Shown here one piece after another: positions 40,467 through 50,932 of a stretch of 64,000 bases of DNA. How positions within the stretch are numbered: position 1 is the stretch's first letter; the number at the start of each line of letters is the position of its first letter. The notes under the pieces are model-generated. The model searched no databases, was not told the DNA's origin, and saw nothing but the letters and a program-made list of their open reading frames with translations. Source of the stretch: Herbiconiux aconitum (GTDB taxonomy: Bacteria; Actinomycetota; Actinomycetes; Actinomycetales; Microbacteriaceae); contig NZ_JANLCM010000002.1 in assembly GCF_024979235.1 (NCBI RefSeq), positions 868,001 to 932,000 of the forward strand, read 5' to 3'. A program made the position numbers and the translations under genes.

Positions 40467-41012
40467 ATGTCGATTCGCTCAGGCATCCTGCTCGTGTTGT
40501 GCGAAGCGGATGCCTACGGCCTGCAGATCCACGGCGAGCTCGAGGATCGCACCGACCGCCGAGGGCGCATCAACGTCGGCCAGATCTATTCCACGCTCGA
40601 CCGCTTGTCGTCAGCGGGACTCGTGCAGGCATCCGGAGCCACGGATGACGGCCTGCCGCTCTACGGCATCACCCCCGACGGCCGCCGTGCCGCCGAGGAG
40701 TGGCTGGCCGACACCGACGTCGACTCCGCCTCGGCCTGGACCGACCTGACCTTCAAGGTACAGCTGGCCACCAGCCTCGGCGCCCGCTCGGCCGACCTCG
40801 TCGATGCCTACCGGCAGGCGTGGCGTCGCTCGCTGGACACTGCTGTCGACGACCACTCCCCTGCGTCTCTGGCCCGCCACCGGCTCGCCGAGGCTGCGCT
40901 CGGCTGGCTGAGCGACCTCGAGTCGCTCCCCGGCGGGTTGGAGGGGTTGCAGCGGCCGCTACGGAACGAGCGTCCCCGTCGGGGTCGTCGCCCGGCGCCG
41001 ACGCCAGAGTGA
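40467..41012 (+). CDS. PadR family transcriptional regulator
   Basis: A 181-residue regulator. The N-terminal winged helix (SIRSGILLVLCEADAYGLQI, NVGQIYSTLDRLSSAGLV) is typical of PadR, and the C-terminal half (about 90-165) is the helical dimerisation domain. The Arg/Pro-rich tail is encoded by the last 54 bases, which also encode the end of the converging transglutaminase gene. The ligand is unknown. ATG 40467 follows GGGAAGG. Confidence 0.88.
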   Translation: MSIRSGILLVLCEADAYGLQIHGELEDRTDRRGRINVGQIYSTLDRLSSAGLVQASGATDDGLPLYGITPDGRRAAEEWLADTDVDSASAWTDLTFKVQLATSLGARSADLVDAYRQAWRRSLDTAVDDHSPASLARHRLAEAALGWLSDLESLPGGLEGLQRPLRNERPRRGRRPAPTPE

Positions 41013-43289
41013 CGCCGGCAGCAGGCGCGCGCGATACCGCTCCTTGGTCGGCGCGCGGCCTTCGATCGCGCTGATCAGCACCACCACGTCGCTCCGGATG
41101 CTTTCCCGCGTCACGACGTCGGCCGACCCGGGCGGAGCGTATTGCTCGTACTCCACCTGCCGGCGCAGTCGGTCGATGGCCGGCTCCGGCAGATCGACGT
41201 CGTCGCGCAGTCGGCGCTCCAGGTCGAACATGGTGTCGCCTGCCGAGCGCTGCACCCGGTAGTCGTCGAGGGTGTCTTCGAACTCCGTCCAGGCGAGCGT
41301 GCCCGGCAGCGGTTCGGTGGCGAGCCGACGGAGTCGTGCCCTCCGGCGCAGCCAGCGCACGGTCCACGGCCCGATGCCGATCACGAAGATCGCGCCGAGC
41401 ACCGCGGCGAAGGTGCCCCAGCCGCGGATCTGCCCCATCAGGATCTGCTCGGGGGTGAGCGAGCCGAACGCGTTCTGCTGGTCGTCGCGCTGGGCGTTCG
41501 GATCCGCCGTCGCGGTGCCGGTGCTCTCGTCGTCTGCCGACGTGCCTGCGCCTCCCGCCTGGGCGTAGTCGGGCAGGCTGTAGTCGGGAGGCGTGATGTC
41601 GAGCCCCGGGGTCGGCTCGAACGGCAACCAGCCGATGCCGTCGAAGTACAGTTCCGGCCAGGCGTGCAACTGATCGGTGTAGACCTCGAACGCCGCCCGG
41701 CCGCCCTCCGCGACACGGTCGGCCGCCTGACCCGGCGCGTATCCGACGGCGATACGCGAGGGGATGCCGAGGGTGCGCGCCATGACGGCCATGGAGGCCG
41801 CGAAGTGCACGCAGTACCCCTCCTTGGCCTCGAGGAAGGCCGCGATCATCTCGGCGTTGTCGCCGTCGTAGCCACCCGACACCGGCGCCGCCAAGGAATA
41901 ACGGAACTCGCCGGAGCGGAAGTACTCCTGCAGGGCCACAGCCCGGTCGTAGTTCGTCGCCGCGCCACTGGTGACCTCGGCTGCGGTGGAGGAGATGACG
42001 GCCGGCAGGTCGCCGGGCAACGCCAGGTAGTCGCGCACCGCATCCGGCACGACCGCTCCGGCGCCCGCCAACTGTTCGGCGGTCGGATTGATGTCCAGTC
42101 CCTCGACCTGATAGTTCAGCCCACGGGTGTCGCCCTGGAGGTCGGTGACGGTGAACGACGTCGGCGTGAGCAACCAGCTTCCGTTGAGCTCATCCACGCG
42201 CTGGGTGGGATACGGCAGGGGAAGCCAGTCGCTGCGGAGCGACGCGATCGACACGGTCGTGTCGACCTCCTCGAGCGGCACGTCCTGGGCGAGGCCCGGT
42301 GGGGTTCCGAACTCCTGTCCGTCGTATCCCACGGCATTGAGAGGCAGCTCGGGTTGCCAGACCCCTCCGGAGAAGTCGGCGAGGTTCACCATCTTGAGAT
42401 AGAGACCATCGGTGGAGGTCGTCGTGTAGGTGAGCGAGAGCACGGGATCGCTTCGGCGCAGATCACGACCGAGTTGGATGGTGGGGTCGATTCCCGTGGC
42501 ATAGACCGAAGGGAAGCGGTTGCCCGACCCGTCGTCGGCCAGCGACTCCGCCGTGAGCCCCGGGGTGATCACCGGCAGCACGATCATGGTGGCCACCGCA
42601 CCCGCCGCGATGCCGAAGGCGAGCGCCGGGTTGCGGCCGCCCTTGACCGTGGGCCTCGTCTTCACCCGGGGCGGATCCGCCCCGATCCGCGAACTGCACC
42701 AGATCACGGCCAGGAACGCCACGGCGGTCAGCACGTACACGGCGACGTTCGGTTCGGTCCGCCGCACGATCGGGGCGATGGAGAGCACGGCGAGCGGCCC
42801 GACGCCGCTCAACACGGGGGTGCGGAGCCCGGTCGCGAGTTCGTCGGTGATGACCGCGATGAGGCCCACCGACATCACGATCAGCTGGGTGATGGCACCG
42901 TCGGCGATCGCCGGAACCTCCTGTTGGGCGATCGAGAGGCGGGCATCCGCGAGGTCGCCCGAGATGTCGGTGAGCGTGGAGAGCGTCGGCAATAGGAACC
43001 ACAGGGTCGATCCGGCGTAGATCACCACGACCAGAGCGCCCCAGACGATCGCGGTGATCGCCACGACCGAGACCTCCGGCACGCCCCGGCCACGCAGGGT
43101 GGCGGCGACGCCCAGCAGCAGCACGACCATCGCCATCGTGGCGAACCACCAGCCGAAGCCCTGGAGCAGCGGAGTCAGCCCGATCAACGCGGCACCGATC
43201 ACCACGGCGACGGCGAGGGTGCTCTTCCAGGCGCCCGTCTTCTCCTCCCGGCGCAGCTGGGCCGCACTGCGGCGGCGCGAGGCGCTCAT
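40959..43289 (-). CDS. Membrane transglutaminase-like protein (TgpA type)
   Basis: A 776-residue protein with five to six membrane helices in the first 240 residues, an external region, and a transglutaminase-core domain. Its Cys is in EGYCVHFAASMAVMARTLGI, its His in LHAWPELYFDGIGW, and its Asp is probably the one in YFDGIGW. A further helix (about 640-660) and a cytoplasmic tail with DUF4129-like helices follow. TgpA-type proteins form operons with DUF58 and MoxR ATPases, as here; they are thought to act on envelope proteins. ATG 43289 overlaps the DUF58 stop (ATGA). Confidence 0.9.
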   Translation of the reverse strand: MSASRRRSAAQLRREEKTGAWKSTLAVAVVIGAALIGLTPLLQGFGWWFATMAMVVLLLGVAATLRGRGVPEVSVVAITAIVWGALVVVIYAGSTLWFLLPTLSTLTDISGDLADARLSIAQQEVPAIADGAITQLIVMSVGLIAVITDELATGLRTPVLSGVGPLAVLSIAPIVRRTEPNVAVYVLTAVAFLAVIWCSSRIGADPPRVKTRPTVKGGRNPALAFGIAAGAVATMIVLPVITPGLTAESLADDGSGNRFPSVYATGIDPTIQLGRDLRRSDPVLSLTYTTTSTDGLYLKMVNLADFSGGVWQPELPLNAVGYDGQEFGTPPGLAQDVPLEEVDTTVSIASLRSDWLPLPYPTQRVDELNGSWLLTPTSFTVTDLQGDTRGLNYQVEGLDINPTAEQLAGAGAVVPDAVRDYLALPGDLPAVISSTAAEVTSGAATNYDRAVALQEYFRSGEFRYSLAAPVSGGYDGDNAEMIAAFLEAKEGYCVHFAASMAVMARTLGIPSRIAVGYAPGQAADRVAEGGRAAFEVYTDQLHAWPELYFDGIGWLPFEPTPGLDITPPDYSLPDYAQAGGAGTSADDESTGTATADPNAQRDDQQNAFGSLTPEQILMGQIRGWGTFAAVLGAIFVIGIGPWTVRWLRRRARLRRLATEPLPGTLAWTEFEDTLDDYRVQRSAGDTMFDLERRLRDDVDLPEPAIDRLRRQVEYEQYAPPGSADVVTRESIRSDVVVLISAIEGRAPTKERYRARLLPASLWRRRRATTPTGTLVP

Positions 43290-44611
43290 CCGATCCCCCG
43301 CGCGTCGCCCAGCGCCTTCCAGAGCGAGGGCAGGTCGTCGTGCGCGCCGCACTCGAGCACCGACCACCCGGCGGCACGGAGCTCGGTGGCCACGGTGCGA
43401 TCGGTGCCGAGACCCGCGCGGCCGGCAGCGGCGTCGCCGCCCACGACGAAGGCGATCGGATGCGACGACATCGCTGCCAGTTGCCGGATGCGGTCGGCGG
43501 CACCCGGGGCGGTCGAGACGATCGCGAACACGGGTGGCGCATCCGGAGACGTCAGTGCTGCGGCCTCGACGGCTTCGCGGAAGTCGAGCGGATCGTGGAG
43601 CGCTTCACGGGTCGCGAACGCCAGATCGCGCACGGCGCGGGAGAGGCCCTGCGGTGCCGAGAACACCTCGTCGTCGTCGGAGACGCGCCCCGGCGCGTGG
43701 CCGACGAGGCGCACGCCGTAACCCTCGTTCATGAGGTGCACCGCCACCGACCCCACCGCGCTGACGGCCCATTCGAAGGCCGGATCGGCGTCGTCGTCGG
43801 AGCCGGACTTCCAGCGCGTGGCGCTGTCGCGTGCGAAGGAGTGGGCGTCGAGCACGATCACCGCGTCCTGGTCGTTGCGCTGGTCGTCTTGCCGCACCAT
43901 CAGTTCGCCGTGCTTGGCCGTCGCCGGCCAGTGCACCCGGCGCATCGAGTCGCCCGGCAGGTACTTGCGGGCGATCACGTCCTGCTCCCCCGCCCCGACC
44001 AGTCGGCGCGAGACCTGCTCGGCGCCGTCTCCCGTCGACAGACGCAGATCGATGCGGGCCAGGTCGTAGACGGTCGGCGTCACCAGCACCGTGTCGGTGC
44101 CGCCGAATCGCACCCGGCGGATGGCGCAGCCGAACGGATCGGTCAGCGTCACTTCGAACGGGCCGATCTGGTGCGCCCCGCGGTAGGAGGTGTCGAGCCG
44201 GTACCGCAACTGGTGCAGGGCCGGCTCATCGAGGGTCGACGAGGTGTAGCCCGGCAGCGTCGGCAGCGCGGTCGGATCGCTCGAGCGCAGCGGCGCCTCG
44301 GCCTTCTCGACCCAGACCGCTGCGGGGCTGCGGAGGCTGCCCCAGTTCTGCACGAAGATCGTGGCCGTCACCGTCTGATTCACCGACCCGGATTCGGGCG
44401 AGAACCGCCGCCGCACCTTCAGGGCGACCCGGCGCAACGCCACCCAGGCGAGGGAGAACACCGGCACCGCGAGCAGGAAGCAGGCCAGGTAGGCGATCTC
44501 CTGCCGCCGGAACACCTGCGTGAGCACGAAGGCCACGATCGAGGCCGCGACGAGTCCCCACCCCCGCACCGTGAGGCGCGGAACGGTGCTGGTGGATCGC
44601 GGCCGGGCCAT
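43286..44611 (-). CDS. DUF58 (vWA-like) protein
   Basis: A 441-residue protein with two N-terminal membrane helices (about 17-34 and 40-58). A beta-rich domain follows, then the DUF58 signature REYLPGD-like RKYLPGDSMRRVHWPATAK and a von Willebrand A-like segment (DAVIVLDAHSF). DUF58 proteins partner MoxR-type AAA+ ATPases and are thought to help mature or assemble other proteins. It lies 4 bases after the MoxR stop and is coupled to the transglutaminase gene. Confidence 0.92.
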   Translation of the reverse strand: MARPRSTSTVPRLTVRGWGLVAASIVAFVLTQVFRRQEIAYLACFLLAVPVFSLAWVALRRVALKVRRRFSPESGSVNQTVTATIFVQNWGSLRSPAAVWVEKAEAPLRSSDPTALPTLPGYTSSTLDEPALHQLRYRLDTSYRGAHQIGPFEVTLTDPFGCAIRRVRFGGTDTVLVTPTVYDLARIDLRLSTGDGAEQVSRRLVGAGEQDVIARKYLPGDSMRRVHWPATAKHGELMVRQDDQRNDQDAVIVLDAHSFARDSATRWKSGSDDDADPAFEWAVSAVGSVAVHLMNEGYGVRLVGHAPGRVSDDDEVFSAPQGLSRAVRDLAFATREALHDPLDFREAVEAAALTSPDAPPVFAIVSTAPGAADRIRQLAAMSSHPIAFVVGGDAAAGRAGLGTDRTVATELRAAGWSVLECGAHDDLPSLWKALGDARGIG

Positions 44612-44615
44612 GCGA

Positions 44616-45652
<1,037 letters not shown>

Positions 45653-45656
<4 letters not shown>

Positions 45657-46057
45657 GGACGGTGCTCCCATCGGGTGGCGAGGAGGAAGAGGGTACCGAT
45701 CAGGGTAGCCAGCCCGATCGCGACCAGCCAGGGGGCCAGCTGGGCGAAGAGGACGCCGACGATGTAATCGGTGGTCGGTCCGTACGACGAACTGCTGAAG
45801 CGGACCATCGCGTTGGTGACCCCGATCACACCGAACACGAGCAGACCCACTCCGATCGCCCAGAGAGCGATCACGAATCGGTCGACGAGCGGCCGGGCAC
45901 GCGGGGCGGGTGACCCCTCGAGCGGCCCTGCGGTGGGTGGCGTCTCGACGCCCCGCGGGACCTCCGCGAAGCCGATGCCCGCCAGATCGTCGAACCCGGG
46001 CTGAAAGGCGGCGTCGAACCGGGAGTCGAACTCCCTGTCATCGGTCGTCTCGCGCAC
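45653..46057 (-). CDS. Small membrane protein at the head of the MoxR operon
   Basis: A 134-residue protein with an acidic N-terminal half (DDREFDSRFDAAFQPGFDDL) and two membrane helices (RFVIALWAIGVGLLVFGVIG, then APWLVAIGLATLIGTLFLLA). The GTG start at 46057 has GAGGAG 6 bases upstream; the much longer open frame beyond it has no support. I recognise no family. Overlap with the MoxR gene implies co-translation and a role in the same complex. Confidence 0.75.
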
Positions 46058-46147
46058 ATCGCTCCTCGTTGATCCGCAGCTCTCGCCGTCGTTCCACGAT
46101 AGGCTCACACACCGACATTTGCGATAGCCATGAAGGGCTGGTGCAGG

Positions 46148-46852
46148 ATGACGAGGTTCGTGTTCGTGCCGGGTGCGGGAAGCGATTCCTGGTTCTGGCA
46201 CCTCGTGACGCCGCGACTCGAGGCCGCCGGTCACGACGTGCTGGCAGTCGACTTGCCGTGGGCCGACGAACGCGCCGGGCTGCCGGAGTACGTCGACGTG
46301 ATCGTCGAGGCGATCCGGGCTGCTGAAGCGGCCTCCTCGGATGCTCCTCCGCAGTCCCCCGTGCTGGTGGCCCAGTCGATGGGGGCGTTTCCCGCCGTGA
46401 TGGTGTGCGAGCGGCTGCCCGTGGCCGAGCTCGTGCTCGTGGCGCCGATGATCCCCGCTCCCGGCGAATCGGCCGGCACCTGGTGGGAGAACACCGGTCA
46501 AGGGGCCGCCATGCGGGCCTTCGCGCGGGAAGAAGGGCGCGACCCCGACGCCCCGTTCGACGAGGTCGAGGTGTTCTTGCACGACCTGCCGGCGGCTCTC
46601 GTGGCCGAAGGCGCCGAGCATGAGGGCACCGTGCCGGCCGACGTGCCCTTCGCTTCGGTGTGGACGGCGGAGCGGTGGCCGGATGTGCCGACCCGCGTGA
46701 TCGCGGGCCGCTACGACCGCCTCTTTCCGCTCGACTTCGTGCGCCGGATGTCGCGGGAGCGCCTCGGCGTCGAGCCCGCCGTCATCGACACGGGCCACAT
46801 GACCGCGCTGGTGCGCCCCGACCAGCTCGCCGAGCTGCTGCTCGTGCCCTGA
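46148..46852 (+). CDS. Alpha/beta hydrolase
   Basis: A 234-residue single-domain alpha/beta hydrolase of the small esterase type. It has FVFVPGAGSDSWFW (oxyanion strand), the nucleophile elbow VAQSMGAFPAV (Ser), an acid residue in GRYDRLFPL and His in DTGHMTALVRPD. Only the elbow AQSMG departs from the common GHSMG. Substrate is unknown. ATG 46148 matches the family start; an in-frame ATG at 46130 would add six residues. It ends in a long hairpin shared with the converging esterase gene. Confidence 0.88.
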   Translation: MTRFVFVPGAGSDSWFWHLVTPRLEAAGHDVLAVDLPWADERAGLPEYVDVIVEAIRAAEAASSDAPPQSPVLVAQSMGAFPAVMVCERLPVAELVLVAPMIPAPGESAGTWWENTGQGAAMRAFAREEGRDPDAPFDEVEVFLHDLPAALVAEGAEHEGTVPADVPFASVWTAERWPDVPTRVIAGRYDRLFPLDFVRRMSRERLGVEPAVIDTGHMTALVRPDQLAELLLVP

Positions 46853-46912
46853 TCGAGTGGGCACGTTTCGTCGCACCGCCGCGCGAGTTGCAACGAAACG
46901 TGCCCACTCGAT
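46852..46912. terminator. Long bidirectional terminator hairpin
   Basis: Perfect 20-base arms (46852-46871 and 46893-46912) around a 21-base loop. The left arm begins with the last base of the hydrolase stop codon, and the right arm ends 5 bases before the stop of the phytase-like gene. It is the longest perfect inverted repeat I found in the window. Confidence 0.85.
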
Positions 46913-46917
46913 GGCGG

Positions 46918-48738
46918 TTACCGCGCCATGCGGCGACGCAGGGCCGCGGGAGCCAGAGTGGCTGCGCCGAGGAGGAGCGCCAGCGTTGCCAGGACGAGTG
47001 CCGGGGCGGGCGCCGCTCCGGTGGCCGCGAGGGCACCCTTGCCGCCGGTGCCGGAGCCGGAGCCGGCCGTTGGCGAACCCGGGTCGGCGGGCACGACGGC
47101 CGCCGCGACGGTGATCGTCACCGTGGTGACGGTCTGCGTCGCAGGAAGCTTCGTCAGGTCGACCTCGAGGTACTCCCCCTGGTCTTGCGTGCCGTCGGCG
47201 TTGATCTTCGGATCGAGCACGAAGGGCGAGGTCGCGTCAGCGACCGTGCCCTTCAGGCCGAAGTCGCTGTCGTTGGAGATGAAGAGCTTGCTGCCGCCAT
47301 CGATCGGGAACACACCCTCGACCTTGTCGTGCCCGAAGAAGGTGCCTTCGGGGCTGAGCTCCGCCAGGGTGTCGGTGAGGTTCAGGTAGTCCGACTTCGC
47401 GCCCGGCGTGATGCCGCGTGCGGTCAGTGCCGCTTGCGCCGCATCCGTCGTCACCGCTCCGACGAAGCTCTCGATCGTCTGGCCGCCCTGGTCGTCGAGC
47501 AGCAGGCCGCCGTTCGCCGCGTCGTAGGTGGAGTCGGCCAGGGTGGAGTCGGGGCCGACATCCGTTGCTCCGCTGATATCGACCTGGTAGATGAGCTTGC
47601 GGTTCGGCGCCGGAGGCAGGTTGCCGTCGCGCTCGAGCACGAGGAACTTCGTGGCCGAGAGGGCCGTGATCTCGCTGCTCGCGTCGGCGGTGGTGGCCGG
47701 ATCGGTGGTGAGGTAGAGGTATTCGTGCACCGACTGATCGATCAGGCTGATGGTCACGATGCGGGTGGCCGGCACCTTCTTGGCGTTCACGGAGCCGAGG
47801 TCGGGCTGCTTCAGCGCGCTCTGCATCAGACCGACGAGGCTGGTGCCGTCGGGCGTGATGGTGAGGCCCTCCATTCCCTGGTTCGCGGTGCGGTTGCGGA
47901 GTTCTTGGGGCAGACTGCCGTCGAAAGGCGAGAACTGCCCGAGCCGCTTGCCGTCGGCGTCGAAGTGGGCGATGTAGGGGCCGTACTCGTCGGAGACGTA
48001 GAAGGTGCCGTCGGGCATGGCCACGAGACCCTCCGAGTCGAAACCGTAGGGCGAGGGCGGCAGCGGGTTGCCGTCGAGGTCGACGATGGTCTCACCGGTG
48101 GTGGCCTCGGTGCTGACTTGTCCGTTCAGGGGCGACCCGTCGGCATCCTTCAGCGGGATGTCGCGCACGAGCACCGCCTGGCCACCGACGAGTTGGAACT
48201 CGCCGATCGATGGGGTGAAGTCGGGCAGCGGTTCGACCTTCACACCATCGGCGCCGTCGACGTTCGGTCCGCGGTCGGTGAGACCGTAGACGAAGCCGGG
48301 CTTGCCGGGCACGGCGACCACGGAGGAGCCGTAGCCGTTGCCGGTGACCGGCACCCCACCGAACACACCGAGGTCGGCGCCTCCGGTCGTGTAGAGCTTC
48401 ACAGCGTCGGAACTCGACACGGTGAAACTGTCGGTGCCGATGAATCCGGCCTTGGGTGTGTAGGAGTAGTCACCGTTCGGGCCGATCGAGAGCGTGCCGT
48501 TCGCCGGCTCGGTGTGACTGATGACCGCGTGCGCATACCCCTCGTTCGTGCCGAATGCGTTCGCGCTGAGCTCGCCGCCGGGCGTGACGGATGCGCCCGA
48601 CCCACTGGGCGCTGAATCGGTCGGCGCAGCGGCCAGGGCCGGCTGGGCGCCGAGCAGGCACACACCCGCGAGGGCGCCGGCTACGGCGAGGGCCGCGGTG
48701 GTGCGGGCCGCCGGGGCGACACGGATTCGTCTGGTCAC
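46918..48738 (-). CDS. Secreted phytase-like esterase with sortase signal
   Basis: A 606-residue exported protein. A signal peptide (TTAALAVAGALAGVCLLGAQ, then PALA) precedes a short Ig-like segment (ANGTLSIGPNGDYSYTPKAG) and a large beta-propeller domain of the esterase-like activity of phytase family (GYGSSVVAVPGKPGFVYGLT, DSEGLVAMPDGTFYVSDEYG). The C-terminus has LAATG, a hydrophobic helix and RRRMAR, the layout of a sortase class E wall-sorting signal. GTG 48738 is chosen because AGAGGAG lies at ideal spacing; ATG codons at 48759 and 48774 lack one. Probably a wall-anchored phosphoesterase. Confidence 0.85.
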   Translation of the reverse strand: MTRRIRVAPAARTTAALAVAGALAGVCLLGAQPALAAAPTDSAPSGSGASVTPGGELSANAFGTNEGYAHAVISHTEPANGTLSIGPNGDYSYTPKAGFIGTDSFTVSSSDAVKLYTTGGADLGVFGGVPVTGNGYGSSVVAVPGKPGFVYGLTDRGPNVDGADGVKVEPLPDFTPSIGEFQLVGGQAVLVRDIPLKDADGSPLNGQVSTEATTGETIVDLDGNPLPPSPYGFDSEGLVAMPDGTFYVSDEYGPYIAHFDADGKRLGQFSPFDGSLPQELRNRTANQGMEGLTITPDGTSLVGLMQSALKQPDLGSVNAKKVPATRIVTISLIDQSVHEYLYLTTDPATTADASSEITALSATKFLVLERDGNLPPAPNRKLIYQVDISGATDVGPDSTLADSTYDAANGGLLLDDQGGQTIESFVGAVTTDAAQAALTARGITPGAKSDYLNLTDTLAELSPEGTFFGHDKVEGVFPIDGGSKLFISNDSDFGLKGTVADATSPFVLDPKINADGTQDQGEYLEVDLTKLPATQTVTTVTITVAAAVVPADPGSPTAGSGSGTGGKGALAATGAAPAPALVLATLALLLGAATLAPAALRRRMAR

Positions 48739-48824
48739 TTCGTTCTCCTCTGTCGACATCGCGGTCGCCGTCATCGGCGACCCGACTAGCGCACGCTAGG
48801 GCGCGGAGGAGGACACGAGTTGGC

Positions 48825-49871
48825 CTACCGGTTAACGAACGGCAACGACCGCGCCGGCGGGCGGGAGAGCGAGGAGATCAGTCGCTCCAGCGGGCCCTGA
48901 CCGACGAAGAGTCGCCACAGGGTCGCGAACACCAGGCTGCATGCGCTGAGCGCGAGGAACGGGAACCAGGTCTCGAACCCTGGCGCGCCGAATCCGCGCC
49001 AGGTCGCCAGCGCCAGCACGTGGGCGGTGTAGATCGTGAGGGGCATCGATCCGACGGCGCGAAGGGGAAACAGAATGAAGCCGGCGATGCGGGCGACGGT
49101 ACCCATCCCGCTCGTCACGAGGAGCAGACCGGCGATCAGTGCTACGGCGAAGCCGATCGCCGAGACGTGCACGAGCAGGTCGCCGAAGAAGGTGTCCGAC
49201 GACCCCGGGGCCGAGGTGGTGAACGCCGCATCGACCACGGCGGCGAAAAGCACGACGCCGATCACCAGCAGCACGAGCTGCGTGCGGCGGCGCGACAGGT
49301 CGAGTCGCGAAATGGCGTAGCCGAAGCCGAGGAAGGCGAGCCAGATCAGCAGCGGGTAACTGCCGGTGGTGAGCCAGTCGAGGAGTTGCAGCAGCTCGGT
49401 GTGCAGCACCAGCACGGGATTCACGGCGGTGCCGACCCAGAGCTTCACCGCCGTTCCGACGAGGAGGAGAACGGTGGAGCCCGCGAGCAGCGGCACGTTG
49501 CGCACCCGCAGGAAGGGCAGGGCGATGAGGAAGAGCAGCCCCCAGGTGTCGAGCACGACGGAGACGCCGGATGCCATGGTCTGCAGGAACAGGCCGAGAG
49601 CGATCAGGAAGACGCCACGGATGGCGATGGTGCGCCGCAGTTCCCGGAGGTCGCCCCCGCGACGGAGTCCGGATGCGACGAACAGGCCGAGAGCGAGCCC
49701 GCCGGTGATCGCGAACAGTGTGCGCGGCCGTTCCCCGCCGCCCGCGATGGTGAGGAGGTGACCCCATCCGCTGGTCTGATCGGGTTGGGCGTGGGCGATG
49801 AACATCGTGAGCACCGCGTAGCCGCGGGCGATGTCGATCGCGGCGATGCGGTGGGCGTCGAAAACCCTCAA
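48825..49871 (-). CDS. DUF418/heparan acetyltransferase-like membrane protein
   Basis: A 348-residue membrane protein with about ten helices. The opening RIAAIDIARGYAVLTMFIAH carries the Asp-Arg-Gly motif of the DUF418/HGSNAT-like acyltransferase group, and the end LWRLFVGQGPLERLI matches the DUF418 C-terminal pattern (WxxxFxxGPLExL). Such proteins are thought to transfer acyl groups across the membrane. The start is a TTG at 49871 after GAGGGGGA. It reads in the same direction as the esterase gene, 86 bases upstream. Confidence 0.8.
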   Translation of the reverse strand: MRVFDAHRIAAIDIARGYAVLTMFIAHAQPDQTSGWGHLLTIAGGGERPRTLFAITGGLALGLFVASGLRRGGDLRELRRTIAIRGVFLIALGLFLQTMASGVSVVLDTWGLLFLIALPFLRVRNVPLLAGSTVLLLVGTAVKLWVGTAVNPVLVLHTELLQLLDWLTTGSYPLLIWLAFLGFGYAISRLDLSRRRTQLVLLVIGVVLFAAVVDAAFTTSAPGSSDTFFGDLLVHVSAIGFAVALIAGLLLVTSGMGTVARIAGFILFPLRAVGSMPLTIYTAHVLALATWRGFGAPGFETWFPFLALSACSLVFATLWRLFVGQGPLERLISSLSRPPARSLPFVNR

Positions 49872-49972
49872 AGACCGTCCCCCTCATCGAGCAGAAATCG
49901 AGAAGCCCCCGTGGCGGCACATCCGTAGCATGGGACCGACCCCCGACGGAACGCGCATGAAGGAGCCTATCA

Positions 49973-50437
49973 ATGAGCGACACCCCGACCGCCGCCCGGA
50001 AGACCGACAAGTACGACGGATTCACCGAGGAGGAACGGGAGGCGATGAAGGAGCGCGCCAAAGAGCTGAAGACGGCAGCCCGCCGCCCTGCGCGTTCGAA
50101 GAAGGTCGACGGCCTCACCGATCTGCTCGAGAAGATCGCCGAGATGCCTGACGAGGATCGCGCGATCGCCGAGCGGGTGCACGCCGTGATCATGGCCAGC
50201 GGGCCCGACCTCGAGCCGCGCACCTGGTACGGCCAGCCCGCCTACGCGAAGGACGGCCAGGTGGTGTGCTTCTTTCAAAGCGCGTCGAAGTTCAAGACCC
50301 GCTACTCGACGCTCGGCTTCAACGAAGCGGCGAAACTCGACGACGGGCCGATGTGGCCCACCTCCTTCGCCCTCGTCGACGTCACCCCGGGGGTCGAGAA
50401 GCAGATCGCCGCGCTGGTGCAGAAGTCCCTCGGCTGA
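49973..50437 (+). CDS. DUF1801 family protein
   Basis: A 154-residue cytoplasmic protein. The first 60 residues are charged and helical, and the rest is a DUF1801 domain (EPRTWYGQPAYAKDGQVVCF, KTRYSTLGFNEAAKLDDG, ending VEKQIAALVQKSL). The family includes YdhG/YjhG-like putative iron chaperones, but direct evidence is thin. AAGGAG lies 8 bases before ATG 49973. It stands alone between divergent and downstream regulatory genes. Confidence 0.85.
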   Translation: MSDTPTAARKTDKYDGFTEEEREAMKERAKELKTAARRPARSKKVDGLTDLLEKIAEMPDEDRAIAERVHAVIMASGPDLEPRTWYGQPAYAKDGQVVCFFQSASKFKTRYSTLGFNEAAKLDDGPMWPTSFALVDVTPGVEKQIAALVQKSLG

Positions 50438-50518
50438 CGGATCGTCGGGGAATGTCGCCCGACCCGAAACCGTTCTGACCGATGCAACCCTGACCCAGGT
50501 GGAAAGAAGAACATCGTC

Positions 50519-50932
50519 ATGACGGACACCGTGCTGCCCTACACACAGTCGAACACCGCCGAACTGCTCGAAGCGTGCGACGAAGGCCCGGCCAGCGGCG
50601 AATTCGTTCGCGACCTGGTGAGCAAAGTCGGCGACAAGTGGTCGATCTTGACCCTGTCGACCTTGGCACGCGGGTCATTGCGTTTCACCGAACTGCAGCA
50701 CGCGATCCCGGGAATATCGCATCGGATGCTCTCCGTCACGCTGCAGTCCCTCGTCAGAGACGGACTCGTCGAGCGCGAGTCGTTCGGCGAGGTGCCCCCG
50801 CGCGTCGAGTATTCGTTGGCACCGCTCGGCGAGACACTCCTCGGCCCGATCCGGGCGCTCGTCGTCTGGGCGAACGAACACAGTGCCGACGTGGAGAGCA
50901 CGCGCAGTTCGGACGCGAACCGCACCGCGTGA
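50519..50932 (+). CDS. HxlR family transcriptional regulator
   Basis: A 137-residue winged-helix repressor (VGDKWSILTLSTLARGSLRF, GISHRMLSVTLQSLVRDGLV, PPRVEYSLAPLG). HxlR members such as YodB and HypR sense redox or electrophile stress through an N-terminal Cys; the only Cys here is residue 20 (EACDEG), which could play that part. Neighbouring genes encode an SDR and an FMN reductase, the kinds of enzymes such repressors control. Confidence 0.9.
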   Translation: MTDTVLPYTQSNTAELLEACDEGPASGEFVRDLVSKVGDKWSILTLSTLARGSLRFTELQHAIPGISHRMLSVTLQSLVRDGLVERESFGEVPPRVEYSLAPLGETLLGPIRALVVWANEHSADVESTRSSDANRTA

